The position numbers were made by a program, and so were the translations under genes. Shown piece after piece: positions 45,835-54,228 of a DNA stretch of 64,000 nucleotides. The stretch comes from Cellulomonas xylanilytica. Its GTDB lineage: Bacteria; Actinomycetota; Actinomycetes; Actinomycetales; Cellulomonadaceae. The notes beneath the pieces were generated by a model. It worked only from the letters and a program-made list of their open reading frames with translations. It ran no database searches and was not told the origin of the DNA. How positions within the stretch are numbered: the first letter of the stretch is position 1; each line of letters opens with the position of its first letter. The stretch lies in assembly GCF_007989805.1 (NCBI RefSeq), contig NZ_BJUB01000005.1, positions 229,823 to 293,822 of the forward strand. Direction: 5' to 3'.

Positions 45835-45856
45835 GCGCCGCTGTCCCGAGCGGCGC
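45835..45856 (-). terminator. Hairpin after LSSTG surface protein A
   Basis: GCGCCGCT-GTCCCG-AGCGGCGC, 8-bp stem, 12 nt past the stop at 45868. The 222-bp gap 45646-45867 otherwise shows nothing recognisable. Confidence 0.55.
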
Positions 45857-45867
45857 GGCGCCTGGAG

Positions 45868-46503
45868 TCAGGAGACCTGGTTACGCCGGGCGAGCACGAC
45901 GATCCCGGCACCTACGGTGATGAGCGCGGCGGCGCCGAGCGACAGGGGCAGGGGGTCCACGCCGGTCGAGCTGAGCTCGGTGGGCGTGGCCCGTGCGACC
46001 GCGGAGACGGACTGGTTGAGGAGCACTGCGCCGGTGGCCTGGTTCGACACCAGGATCGTGTAGGTACCGGCGGCGTTCAGGGTGACGACGCCTGCCGCCA
46101 CCCCGTCGGCACCCGCGGTCTTGGACGTCGCCTGCCGGCCCGCGATGGAGATGGCGGAGTCCGGGGTCGCCGGGTCGGCCGACGTGACCTCGATGGTGAT
46201 GGCGGTGCCCGGCGCCAGCCCCGCGCAGCCGACCGTCAACGAGCTTCCGACGGACGTCGTGGTCACGCTCAGGGTGCAGGACGCGGTTGGTTGCGGGACG
46301 GGGGTCGGTTCAGGAGTGACCGTCGGCGTCGGAGTCGGCGTCGACGTCTCCGTGGGGGTCGGAGTGATCGTCGGCGTCGGGGTGGCCGTCGTCTCGTTGG
46401 GATTCGGAACCCCTACAGCGACGGCCGCGGTGATCGCCAGCGGCGAGAGTGCGAGAGCGGCCACCGCGACGGCAGTGACGATCGTGCGCGAGCTTCGCTT
46501 CAT
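45868..46503 (-). CDS. Secreted surface protein A with Thr-Pro repeat and LSSTG-type anchor signal
   Basis: 211 residues from ATG 46503. Signal peptide MKRSSRTIVTAVAVAALALSPLAITAAVA. A Thr/Pro-rich stalk near 38-70 (TPTPTITPTPTETSTPTPTP), likely extended and possibly O-glycosylated, is followed by an Ig-like domain (GSSLTVGCAGLAPGTAITIEVTSADPATPDSAISIAG...AAGTYTILVSNQATGAVLLNQSV). Tail: ELSSTGVD, hydrophobic PLPLSLGAAALITVGAGIVVLA, RRNQVS. Paralogue of protein B (43186). A GGGCGA element ~70 bp upstream is nearly identical to the one before the CAP gene at 17234. Confidence 0.88.
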   Translation of the reverse strand: MKRSSRTIVTAVAVAALALSPLAITAAVAVGVPNPNETTATPTPTITPTPTETSTPTPTPTVTPEPTPVPQPTASCTLSVTTTSVGSSLTVGCAGLAPGTAITIEVTSADPATPDSAISIAGRQATSKTAGADGVAAGVVTLNAAGTYTILVSNQATGAVLLNQSVSAVARATPTELSSTGVDPLPLSLGAAALITVGAGIVVLARRNQVS

Positions 46504-46568
46504 CCGGCAGTCCCCCGTCCGCGCCGCCCCTGGCGCGCTCGTCCATGCCCGAAACCGACAATAGCGAC

Positions 46569-46586
46569 GATTCGCCCTTCGGCCTA
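46569..46586 (-). promoter_or_regulatory. Recurrent GGG[T/C]GA element, copy 6 (LSSTG protein A)
   Basis: Minus strand TAGGCCGAAGGGCGAATC, ~70 bp upstream of ATG 46503. It shares TAGGCCGAA with copy 1. Confidence 0.5.
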
Positions 46587-46777
46587 CCCTCCGTCGACGG
46601 TCCGTCCGCGGGCATGCTCCGGTCGAAGGTGCAGCTCGCCCTCGTGTGCCGTCTGCTCTCGGCACGGCAGGGGCGCGGACAGCAACCCGGCGCACGACTC
46701 GCACGAAGGCGCATGCGGGTGCACTTGCTGCGCCGATCGGGTCACGCCATGCCGGTATCCGACGCCCGGGGCCGCAC

Positions 46778-46787
46778 TATAGAGACC
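46778..46787 (+). promoter_or_regulatory. Candidate leaderless -10 box for the tyrosine phosphatase
   Basis: TATAGA (46778-46783) is 4 nt before GTG 46788. An A/T-rich hexamer stands out here in otherwise GC-rich DNA. Confidence 0.4.
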
Positions 46788-47405
46788 GTGACCCCCACCG
46801 ACCTGGCCGAGCCCTTCCGCGTCCTCGTCGTCTGCACCGGCAACATCTGCCGGTCGCCGGCGGCGGAGCGGCTGCTGGCTGCCGGTCTCGGTGCGGCGTA
46901 CCGCCGGCCCGATGCCGTGGGCGGGCTGACCCCTGCGATCGAGATCGGCTCGGCCGGGACGGGAGCGCTCGTCGGCTACCCGATGACCGACGAGATGGCG
47001 GCGATGGTCGCCGGGCAGGGCGTCGACCCGCAGGGGTTCGAGGCCCGCCAGCTGGTCCCCGCGCTGGTGCAGCAGGCGGACCTCGTGCTGGCGCTGACCC
47101 GGCGCCACCGGTCCGCGATCGTGGAGATGGTCCCGTCGGCGGTCCGGCGCACGTTTACGCTGCGCGAGCTGGCCCGGCTGGTCGCCGACGTCGATCCCGC
47201 GACGCTCCCGGGCTCCAACGCGACCACGGCGGACCGGGTGCGAGCGCTGGTGCCCGTGGCCGCGTCGCGTCGAGGGCTCATGGCGCACCGGCCCGCGGAC
47301 GACGACGTCGTCGACCCGTACCGGGGCAACGCGGCGCTCTACCAGAAGTCCTTCGGGCAGCTGCTGCCCGCGATCGAGACGATCGTCGCGGCCGTCCGCC
47401 GCTGA
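46788..47405 (+). CDS. Low-molecular-weight protein-tyrosine phosphatase
   Basis: 205 residues from GTG 46788 (ATG 46749 would add 13 unrelated residues). P-loop C16-TGNIC-R22-S in VLVVCTGNICRSPAAERLL, general-acid Asp in VVDPYRGN (D176). ~40 residues longer than the smallest family members because of inserts around 35-50 and 150-170. Probably dephosphorylates the tyrosine tail of the BY-kinase at 41255 and so controls polymer export, although it stands in its own transcription unit 4 kb away. Confidence 0.9.
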   Translation: MTPTDLAEPFRVLVVCTGNICRSPAAERLLAAGLGAAYRRPDAVGGLTPAIEIGSAGTGALVGYPMTDEMAAMVAGQGVDPQGFEARQLVPALVQQADLVLALTRRHRSAIVEMVPSAVRRTFTLRELARLVADVDPATLPGSNATTADRVRALVPVAASRRGLMAHRPADDDVVDPYRGNAALYQKSFGQLLPAIETIVAAVRR

Positions 47406-47411
47406 GGTACG

Positions 47412-47447
47412 ACGAAGGCCGGGCCCTCGCCAGGGCCCGGCCTTCGT
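47412..47447. terminator. Bidirectional terminator between the phosphatase and the NCS2 permease
   Basis: 16-bp perfect stem (ACGAAGGCCGGGCCCT / its complement) with a CGCC loop, between convergent stops 47405 and 47453. Confidence 0.9.
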
Positions 47448-47452
47448 GGTCT

Positions 47453-48952
47453 CTAGACGCCGAGGACGTTCTTGATCGGGCCGATCAGGAAGTACACGAC
47501 GAACATCGCCGAGGCCACCCACATGAACGCGTGGATCTCGCGGATCTTGCCGACGGCCAGCTTGATCACGACGAACGTGATGATGCCCGCGCCGATGCCG
47601 GCGGTGATCGAGTAGGTGAACGGCATCAGGATGATCGTGAGGAACGCCGGGATGGCGAGCTCCCAGTTCTTCCAGTCGATGCCGGTGATCTGCGTGACCA
47701 TGAGGAAGCCGACGACGACGAGCGCCGGGGTGGCCGCCTCGAACGGGACCATGGAGACCAGCGGGGCCAGGAACGTGGCCAGCAGGAACGCGATGCCGGT
47801 CACGACGGAGGCCAGGCCGGTGCGCGCGCCGTCGCCGACGCCCGACGCGGACTCGATGTAGCTCGTGTTGGAGGAGACGCTGCCGGCGCCACCCGCTGCG
47901 GCGGCGATCGAGTCGACGACGAGGATCTTCTGGGTCCCGATCGGGTTGCCCTCCTTGTCGAGCAGCTTGGCCTCGCTGCCGACCGCGACCATCGTGCCCA
48001 TCGTGTCGAAGAAGTCCGCGAGCAGGAGCGAGAACACGAGCAGCAGGACGGCGACGATCCCGATGGACTCGATCGAGCCGAACAGGGAGAACTGGCCGAC
48101 CAGCGAGAAGTCGGGCGCCGCGATGATGCCGCCCTCGGGCCAGGACGGCACCTCGAGGGCCCAGCCGCCGGGGTTGACCACGGCGCCGGTCTCGTCGGTC
48201 TTGCTGCCGATGTTGCCGACGAGCTCGACGACGAAGGCCAGCACGGTGGCCGTGACGATCGCGATGAGGATGGCGCCGCGGACCCCGCGGACCATGAGGA
48301 TGATCGCGGTGAACAGGCCGACGACGAAGACGAGCAGCGGCCAGCTGCCCAGCGACCCGGCGATGCCCAGCTCCACGGGCGTCGCCATGCTGGCGGGGAT
48401 GCGCACGAAGCCCGCGTCGACGAGGCCGATGAACGCGATGAACAGGCCGATGCCGACGCTGATCGCCGTCTTGATCTCCACGGGCACCGCGCGGAACACC
48501 GCCGCCCGGAAGCCGGTCAGCACCAGCAGCAGGATGATGAGGCCCTCGAGCACGACGATGCCCATGGCGTCCTGCCACGACATGTCCGGCAGGGAGGCGA
48601 TCGAGTACGCCACGACAGCGTTCAGCCCGAGCCCCGCCGCGAGCGCCAGCGGGAAGTTGGCGACGACGCCCATCAGGATCGTCAGCACGCCGGCGACGAG
48701 CGCCGTGGTCGCCGCGACGGCCGCGAGGTTCGGGGTGTCGCCGCCGCCGAGGAACTGACCGTCGCCGGAGCGGACGGTGCCGATGATGAGCGGGTTGAGC
48801 ACGATGATGTAGCTCATCGTGAAGAAGGTGACGAGACCACCGCGGATCTCGGTACCGATGGTCGAGCCGCGCTCGGTGATCTTGAAGTAGCGGTCGACAG
48901 CGTTCGTCGGGGGCGCAGGACGGTCCGTCTGCGCAGGGGAAGTCGAAGACAT
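47453..48952 (-). CDS. NCS2 family purine permease (AzgA/GhxP-like)
   Basis: 499 residues, about 13 membrane segments. AzgA-type marks: VDRYFKITERGSTIGTEIRGGLVTFFTMSYIIVLNP, FPLALAAGLGLNAVVAYSI, VLEGLIILLLVLTGFR, LLADFFDTMGTMVAVGSEAKLLD, SSNTSYIESASGVGDGARTGLASVVTG (the substrate-site region). Imports adenine, guanine or hypoxanthine with protons. The ATG at 48952 is the natural N-terminus (MSSTSPAQTDR). Single-gene unit. Confidence 0.94.
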   Translation of the reverse strand: MSSTSPAQTDRPAPPTNAVDRYFKITERGSTIGTEIRGGLVTFFTMSYIIVLNPLIIGTVRSGDGQFLGGGDTPNLAAVAATTALVAGVLTILMGVVANFPLALAAGLGLNAVVAYSIASLPDMSWQDAMGIVVLEGLIILLLVLTGFRAAVFRAVPVEIKTAISVGIGLFIAFIGLVDAGFVRIPASMATPVELGIAGSLGSWPLLVFVVGLFTAIILMVRGVRGAILIAIVTATVLAFVVELVGNIGSKTDETGAVVNPGGWALEVPSWPEGGIIAAPDFSLVGQFSLFGSIESIGIVAVLLLVFSLLLADFFDTMGTMVAVGSEAKLLDKEGNPIGTQKILVVDSIAAAAGGAGSVSSNTSYIESASGVGDGARTGLASVVTGIAFLLATFLAPLVSMVPFEAATPALVVVGFLMVTQITGIDWKNWELAIPAFLTIILMPFTYSITAGIGAGIITFVVIKLAVGKIREIHAFMWVASAMFVVYFLIGPIKNVLGV

Positions 48953-49020
48953 GCGCGCAGTGTCGCAGACCGATGTTTCGGGCGTCGTCGGCTTCCGCAC
49001 ACCGCCTCGCCGCGGGCAAC

Positions 49021-49032
49021 TAGGCTCTGCCG
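49021..49032 (+). promoter_or_regulatory. Candidate leaderless -10 box for the DUF2530 gene
   Basis: TAGGCT (49021-49026), 6 nt before GTG 49033. Confidence 0.45.
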
Positions 49033-49275
49033 GTGCCCTCGTTGATCGCCCGGCTGCTGCACCCCACCCGGACTCCCCCGCCCCCGGTGGACGTCGACCT
49101 GGGACGGGTGATGCTCGTCGGGACAGGCGTGTGGACGGTCGCGTTCGTGGTCGCCGCGGTGCTGGCGTGGGGCGAGGACGCGTCATGGATGCCGGCCTGG
49201 GTGTGCGCGACCGGGATCGTCCTCGGTCTGCTCGGCATGGTGTGGGCGCGGCGGAACACCGCGCGCCGGGGCTGA
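49033..49275 (+). CDS. DUF2530 family small membrane protein
   Basis: 80 residues from GTG 49033. Two membrane helices (VMLVGTGVWTVAFVVAAVLAW; WVCATGIVLGLLGMVWA) after a proline-rich start (TPPPPVDVDLGRV) and a basic tail (RRNTARRG). The pattern PPPVDVDLGRVMLVGTGVW is that of DUF2530, an actinobacterial family of unknown function. The stop lies 7 nt before the convergent stop of the CAP gene. Confidence 0.85.
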   Translation: MPSLIARLLHPTRTPPPPVDVDLGRVMLVGTGVWTVAFVVAAVLAWGEDASWMPAWVCATGIVLGLLGMVWARRNTARRG

Positions 49276-49282
49276 CGCCCGG

Positions 49283-50053
49283 TCAGGCCACGAACACCTG
49301 GGCGCACAGGAAGCCCCGCGGTCCCTTGGTGCAGCCGACGCCGATCTGCGTGTAGCGGGGGCTGAGGATGTTCGCGCGGTGCCCCTGGGACCCCATCCAG
49401 CCGGCGACGACGGCGGTGGCCGTCGGGTAGCCCAGGGCGAGGTTCTCCCCCACGGCGCGCGCGGCGCAGGCCTGCATGATGGGCTCGAGCGGGTCGTGCT
49501 CGAACCGGCCCTCGGCGACGAGCAGCGCCGTGCGGTCGACCGCCTGCTGGGCGGCGCAGTCGGAGACGGTCAGGGCGGGCAGCCCGGCCGCGGCCCGCTC
49601 CTCGTTGGTGCGGGTGACGATCTGCTCGACCATGGTCGGCTCGGCGGGGACCGGGGCAGGGACCGGCACGGGGACCGGGACGGGTGCGGGAGCCGGTTCC
49701 GGCACGACCGGCGGCGCCACGGCGGGGTCCGAGGTCGTCGAGGCCGGCGTGGTCGGCGCGGGTGCCGTCGGGGACTCCGTGGGTGCCGCCGTGGTCGCAG
49801 CGGGCGCCGTCGGCTCCGTCCGGCCGCCCGAGCGCGACACGGTGACGCCGTCGCGCGGGGCGGCCAGCTCGAAGGCGTCCGGCGCGTCGAACGGGACGAC
49901 GACCGAGGTGCCCAGCACGAACGGGGCGGCGACCAGGACGAACGTGCAGACCAGCGCGAGGGAGGCGGTCCGGAGCGGGTGCCGCCGCGGCCTGCCGGCC
50001 CGCCGCGCGCGTCGACGTGGACGACTGTCCGGGACGGCGGGGAACGGGTGCAC
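49283..50053 (-). CDS. Secreted/membrane-anchored CAP-domain protein
   Basis: 256 residues from GTG 50053, the only plausible start; GGAG abuts it, so it probably depends on coupling to the gene ending 10 nt upstream. Basic N-terminus, membrane helix ~30-52 (ASLALVCTFVLVAAPFVLGTSVVV), a long Thr/Pro/Ala linker with repeating PVPVPVPAPVP, then the CAP domain (~150-256): EQIVTRTNEERAAAGLPALTVSDCAAQQAVDRTALLVAEG, ENLALGYPTATAVVAGWMGSQGHRANILSPRYTQIGVGC. Similar CAP domain to the protein at 28044, with the same SDCA and GHRAN.L motifs. Confidence 0.85.
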   Translation of the reverse strand: MHPFPAVPDSRPRRRARRAGRPRRHPLRTASLALVCTFVLVAAPFVLGTSVVVPFDAPDAFELAAPRDGVTVSRSGGRTEPTAPAATTAAPTESPTAPAPTTPASTTSDPAVAPPVVPEPAPAPVPVPVPVPAPVPAEPTMVEQIVTRTNEERAAAGLPALTVSDCAAQQAVDRTALLVAEGRFEHDPLEPIMQACAARAVGENLALGYPTATAVVAGWMGSQGHRANILSPRYTQIGVGCTKGPRGFLCAQVFVA

Positions 50054-50063
50054 CTCCGGGAGG

Positions 50064-53000
50064 TTATCTGCTTCCGGACAGATCGGACAGTCCGCCCTCG
50101 GACCGGCTCCCCTCGACGACGTCCAGCGCGATCTCCGCGGCCCGGTCGGGGTCCGTGAGCAGGACCTCCACGGCGTAGCGCAGGTCCCAGCGGCCGGCCG
50201 CCTGCGCGAGGCCCGCGGCGAGCCCGGCGAGGTGGACCGCGTGCACGACCGAGTCCACCACCCACCACTCGACGGGGGCGCCGTCCACGAGCAGGTCGTC
50301 GTGCTGCACCCACGTGGCGGGCGCGTCGGGGAGCAGGGTGCGCACGACGGCGGGGACGTCGTCCTCCTCGCCGCCGGGTGCCGGCTCACCGTCGGCGAGC
50401 TCGTCGACGACGGGCAGGTCGAGGAGCGCGGCCGTCGCCTCGGTGCCGGGCACCAGGGCGGCCACGTCGGTGCGCTGGTACCACATCGGGTGGTCGGCGA
50501 CGGCGGCGTCCTCGGCGTGCACGACGGCCACGCGGCCGGGCCCGACGATCGCGGGCAGCCGCTCCGGGGGCTCGTCGGGGGCCATGGACCGCCAGACGGC
50601 GACGGCGAGCTCCGGGTCGACCGGCACCCCGACCGGCCCCCAGCCGTCGAGCAGCTGCGTCCAGCCGGGACCGTCCAGCTCGTCCAGCCCGGCCACACCG
50701 CCGAGCGCCCGCTGCACGGCGGCGTCGAGGTGCGCGACGTCGTCCGGGGCGGCGGGCAGCAGCGCGGCCAGGGGCTCTCCGACGGCGAACGGGTGCCCCA
50801 GACCGAGCTCGGACCGCTCGCGCAGCCACCACGCCGTGTAGGACGGCGCGAGGGCCGACGACTCGCCGCGCACCGGGTCGACGAGCGCCCGGCGCAGAGC
50901 CGGCTCCCCCGCGATGCGCGCGAGCACCTTCGCCCACGCCTCCGGGGCGACCGCGTCCAGGTCCGCGACCGCGACGACCTCACCGGCGTACGCACCCCGG
51001 CCGAGCCGCTCCCCGAGGTGCGCCAGGTAGTCGTCCCAGCCGTCCAGCGACTGCGCGGCCAGGGTCGCCGAGTCCGTCGCGCCGTCCCGCAACGACGCCG
51101 GGTCGGCCAGGACGTCCGGGACGCGGACCAGCACCAGGTCGGCACGCACCCCGACCGCCGTCAGGGTCTGCGCGCCCCACCGGTCCACGACGTCCACGGA
51201 CACCGTGCCCAGCACGCGGTCGTCGAGCAGCTCTGCCGCGGGCGACCCGGGCAGCACGAGGCTGTCCGCAGGGGTGGGGTCGCCGTCCGCCGCCGGCAGC
51301 GGGAGGAGGCCCAGCCACGGCAGCGCCTCGCTCGGCAGGACCCCGTCCGCGGCGTCGACGAGCGCGAGGACCGTGTCGACGACGTCGTCGGCCTCGGTGT
51401 CGTCGTCGGCGAGGTCGAGCACGGCCCGCCGCACGGTGTCCTGCGCGAGCAGCCCCGCGGCGTCCGGGGCCAGGGCGCCGAGCCGCTCCAGCACGGGGTG
51501 CGCCGCCACCGGGTCGACGACGCGGACGCCCCAGCGACCCAGGATCCCCACCGCTCGCTCCCCGAGGCGCTCCACGAGCTCCGGGTCGAGCACGACGGTG
51601 CCGCGCGCCCCCCGCACCACGCGCCCGTCGGCGAGCGGCACCGGGACGGCGCCCAGCGCCTCGCGCGACTGCGGGTCGTCGGCGAGGAGCGCGAGGGCGT
51701 CGTAGAGCTCGGCCCAGCCGCCGTCGTCCACGGCCGGCAGGTCCTCCACGACGTCCGCCAGGGAACGGATCTCGACCCCCACCGCCCGCGCCTGCGACTC
51801 GCGCCCGGTCGGCAGGACCACCAGCGCGGTGACGCGTCGGCCCAGCGCCGCAAGGGCCGCCGTGTCGTGGACGGACGAGCCGGCGAGCGCGACCGCCCGC
51901 TCCGGGACCACCAGCCCGACCGCGTCGGTCGGCGCCGCCGCGGGGAGCAGCGGGGTACGGGTCAGCCGGTCGACGACGCGGTCCCGCAGGGCGGCGTCCA
52001 GCGCACCGGCCGCCAGACCCGTCGGGACCAGCCCGAGCGCGTCGTGGCCCGCCGCCGCCCGACCGTGCGCGAGGCGTGCGTAGACGTCGGCCGCGTGGTC
52101 GAGCACCGCGTCGGTGAGCGGGCCGGGGGCCACGTGCCGGCGCGACGGGTCCAGCGGGAAGGTCGCGACGAGCAGCGCGGGGACCGTGCACGGCTCGTCG
52201 GTGGGCGTCGGCGCGTGCACCACCTGGTCGGCGCGGGCCAGCCCGGCCCCACCCCGCGGCAGCGCCCACGTGACCCGCCACGCGCGGGCGGCACGCTCCT
52301 CCACCGGACGGTCCGCCAGGAGCGCCAGGGGCAGCTCGCCCTCCCCGGTCGCGACCGTCCAGCGCTCCGCCACGTCGGCCAGCCGACGGACCGGGCCCGT
52401 GTCGTCGTCGACCACGATCTCGACCAGACCCGGCAGGGCCAGCAGCAGCGGGTCGCCCACGTCGCGCAGCAGCGCACGGACCTCGTCGGCGGCGACCTCG
52501 TCGCGCAGCTCCAGGACCACCGCGGTGTCGTAGCCGGTGGGCGGGGAGCCCTCCGTCGGGAACGGGAGCCGGAGCGCCGGCAGCGAGCGGTCGCGCCGGC
52601 GCACCTCGTCGGCCAGCGCCGGCTGGTCGGCCGCCGTCTCCGCGAGCAGCTCGGCGGCGTCGGCCACGCTGAACCGCAGGCCGCCCGTGGTCGACAGCAC
52701 GGAGATCTCGTCGGACACCGACCGCACCGCGGCGAACCCCACCCCGAACCGGCCGACCGCCCGGGCGTCGTCGCGCTTGGCGGACGCCCGCATCGACACC
52801 AGCGACGCGACCCCGTCCGCGTCGAGGGGCGCACCCGTGTTCGCCGCGACGAGCACCAGCCGGTCGCCCTCCGCGCGGGCGAGCCGCAGGAGCAGCCGGC
52901 CCGGCACCCCCGCGCGGGTGGCCGCGTCCGCGGCGTTCTGCGCCAGCTCGACGACCACGCGGTCGCGGTAGTAGCCGCGGGCGTGGTCCTCCTCCGTGTT

Positions 53001-53090
53001 GGCGTCCTCCCGCAGCCTCGCCGGGGAGACCCGCCACGCCCCCAGGACGGCCGCGCGCAGGGCAGCCGTCCCGAAGGCGTCGACGGTCAC
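50064..53090 (-). CDS. HSP90-like ATPase / sacsin N-terminal-domain protein
   Basis: 1008 residues from GTG 53090, which overlaps the upstream stop (GTGA). The N-terminal GHKL ATPase domain has the N-box E48..N52 (VVVELAQNAADAATRAG), the ATP-lid motif VAANTGAPLDADGV and the G-box GRFGVGFAAV (113-122). The rest is long, alpha/beta, and without any recognised chaperone C-terminal dimerisation domain. Actinobacterial 'sacsin N-terminal ATPase-like' proteins of this size typically occur beside a DUF3027 gene, as here. The substrate is unknown; a nucleotide-dependent chaperone or signalling role is inferred. Confidence 0.88.
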   Translation of the reverse strand: MTVDAFGTAALRAAVLGAWRVSPARLREDANTEEDHARGYYRDRVVVELAQNAADAATRAGVPGRLLLRLARAEGDRLVLVAANTGAPLDADGVASLVSMRASAKRDDARAVGRFGVGFAAVRSVSDEISVLSTTGGLRFSVADAAELLAETAADQPALADEVRRRDRSLPALRLPFPTEGSPPTGYDTAVVLELRDEVAADEVRALLRDVGDPLLLALPGLVEIVVDDDTGPVRRLADVAERWTVATGEGELPLALLADRPVEERAARAWRVTWALPRGGAGLARADQVVHAPTPTDEPCTVPALLVATFPLDPSRRHVAPGPLTDAVLDHAADVYARLAHGRAAAGHDALGLVPTGLAAGALDAALRDRVVDRLTRTPLLPAAAPTDAVGLVVPERAVALAGSSVHDTAALAALGRRVTALVVLPTGRESQARAVGVEIRSLADVVEDLPAVDDGGWAELYDALALLADDPQSREALGAVPVPLADGRVVRGARGTVVLDPELVERLGERAVGILGRWGVRVVDPVAAHPVLERLGALAPDAAGLLAQDTVRRAVLDLADDDTEADDVVDTVLALVDAADGVLPSEALPWLGLLPLPAADGDPTPADSLVLPGSPAAELLDDRVLGTVSVDVVDRWGAQTLTAVGVRADLVLVRVPDVLADPASLRDGATDSATLAAQSLDGWDDYLAHLGERLGRGAYAGEVVAVADLDAVAPEAWAKVLARIAGEPALRRALVDPVRGESSALAPSYTAWWLRERSELGLGHPFAVGEPLAALLPAAPDDVAHLDAAVQRALGGVAGLDELDGPGWTQLLDGWGPVGVPVDPELAVAVWRSMAPDEPPERLPAIVGPGRVAVVHAEDAAVADHPMWYQRTDVAALVPGTEATAALLDLPVVDELADGEPAPGGEEDDVPAVVRTLLPDAPATWVQHDDLLVDGAPVEWWVVDSVVHAVHLAGLAAGLAQAAGRWDLRYAVEVLLTDPDRAAEIALDVVEGSRSEGGLSDLSGSR

Positions 53091-54226
53091 GGCTCCGGGT
53101 CGGGGCGCGCCGTGGACTCGTCGGCGGAGTCGGAGGGGGTGATGTCCTCGGGGATGCTCGTCGGGTCCGACGACCCGGAGATCTCGACGGACACGACGTC
53201 GGCGGCGACCTCGGTCCCTGCGACCTCGTCGGCGACGTCAGAGACGACCTCGGCCGGAGCCTGGTCCGTCGTGACGTCGTCCGTCGTGACCTCGTCCGTC
53301 GCGGCCGCCTCGATAGCAGCAACCGCGTCGGGCTCAGCGACCTCGTCCGTCGCGACCTCGTCGGCCGCGACCTCGGGCGTCGCGACAGCGTCGACGACGA
53401 CGTCGTCGGCGGCGACCTGCGGGGACGCGGCCTCGGCGGCCGGGGCTGCGTCCTGCTCGTCCGCCGGCGCGGACGGAGCCAGCTGGACCGTCTCGAGGCT
53501 GAGCTCGTCGATCAGCGGGTCGGGGGCGGGCCAGTCGGTGGGCGGCGCCTCGGCGTCGGTCTCGGAGTGGGCGCCGCACCCGTGGTCGACGCTGACGACG
53601 ACACCGTCGTCGGGCGACCACTGGTTGGTGCAGACGCCGAAGACCTGGCCGAGCGAGCCCTGCAGGGGCACGAGGAACCCGCAGCTGCCGCACGCGGCGG
53701 CGGACGCGAGCGAGCCGGCGCTCGTCGGGCCGTGCGGGCCGCGGTACCAGCGCTCGGCGGCCTCGTCGCGACCCTGCGGCGACAGCACCCGCACGCGGGC
53801 CAGCGCGAGCTCCTCGATGGCGACGTCGTCCAGCTCGGGGTCGCCGGTGGGGGTCCAGCCGGGCTCCAGGCGGGGGTCGTCCGCCTTGAAGGGCAGGACG
53901 TCGCCGGGGCCGATGTCACCGGGTCGGATGCGCTCGGACCACGGCAGCCAGGCCTGGCCGAGCACCGCGTCAGGGCCGGGCAGCAGCGCGGCCTCGCAGA
54001 CGGTGGCGGTCCGGCCGCGCGGCACGCGGGCGACGGTGACGGTCCACTCCCAGCCGCGGTAGCCGCGCGCGGTCGACGCGAACCGGTGGGACACCAGCCG
54101 CTCGCCCTCGACGACCAGGCCGAGGTACTCGCCGACGTCGGAGGGGTCCTCGGCCAGGCCGACGGCGACCTCACGGGCGAGGTCGACGGCCGATCCGAGG
54201 ACCGCGTCCTTCGTTGCTGCAGGCAT
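53087..54226 (-). CDS. DUF3027 domain-containing protein
   Basis: 379 residues from ATG 54226. The first ~235 residues are the conserved DUF3027 region: VGEYLGLVVEGERLVSHRFASTARGYRGWEWTVTVARVPRGRTATVCEAALLPGPDAVLGQAWLPWSERIRPGDIGPGDVLPF, then a Cys pair in ACGSCGFLVPLQG...VCTNQWSPDDGVVVSVDHGCGAHSE (possible zinc site). The last ~140 residues are acidic and low-complexity (ADEVATDEV repeats). 2 nt after the cold-shock gene and overlapping the HSP90-like gene. Function unknown. Confidence 0.9.
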   Translation of the reverse strand: MPAATKDAVLGSAVDLAREVAVGLAEDPSDVGEYLGLVVEGERLVSHRFASTARGYRGWEWTVTVARVPRGRTATVCEAALLPGPDAVLGQAWLPWSERIRPGDIGPGDVLPFKADDPRLEPGWTPTGDPELDDVAIEELALARVRVLSPQGRDEAAERWYRGPHGPTSAGSLASAAACGSCGFLVPLQGSLGQVFGVCTNQWSPDDGVVVSVDHGCGAHSETDAEAPPTDWPAPDPLIDELSLETVQLAPSAPADEQDAAPAAEAASPQVAADDVVVDAVATPEVAADEVATDEVAEPDAVAAIEAAATDEVTTDDVTTDQAPAEVVSDVADEVAGTEVAADVVSVEISGSSDPTSIPEDITPSDSADESTARPDPEP

Positions 54227-54228
54227 GC

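Noticed and set aside
49476..54062. A 1528-codon plus-strand frame opposite the CAP/HSP90-like/DUF3027 operon
   Set aside because: Its translation is low-complexity Arg/Gly/Ser, and the minus strand carries clear motifs (GHKL ATPase, DUF3027) over the same DNA.
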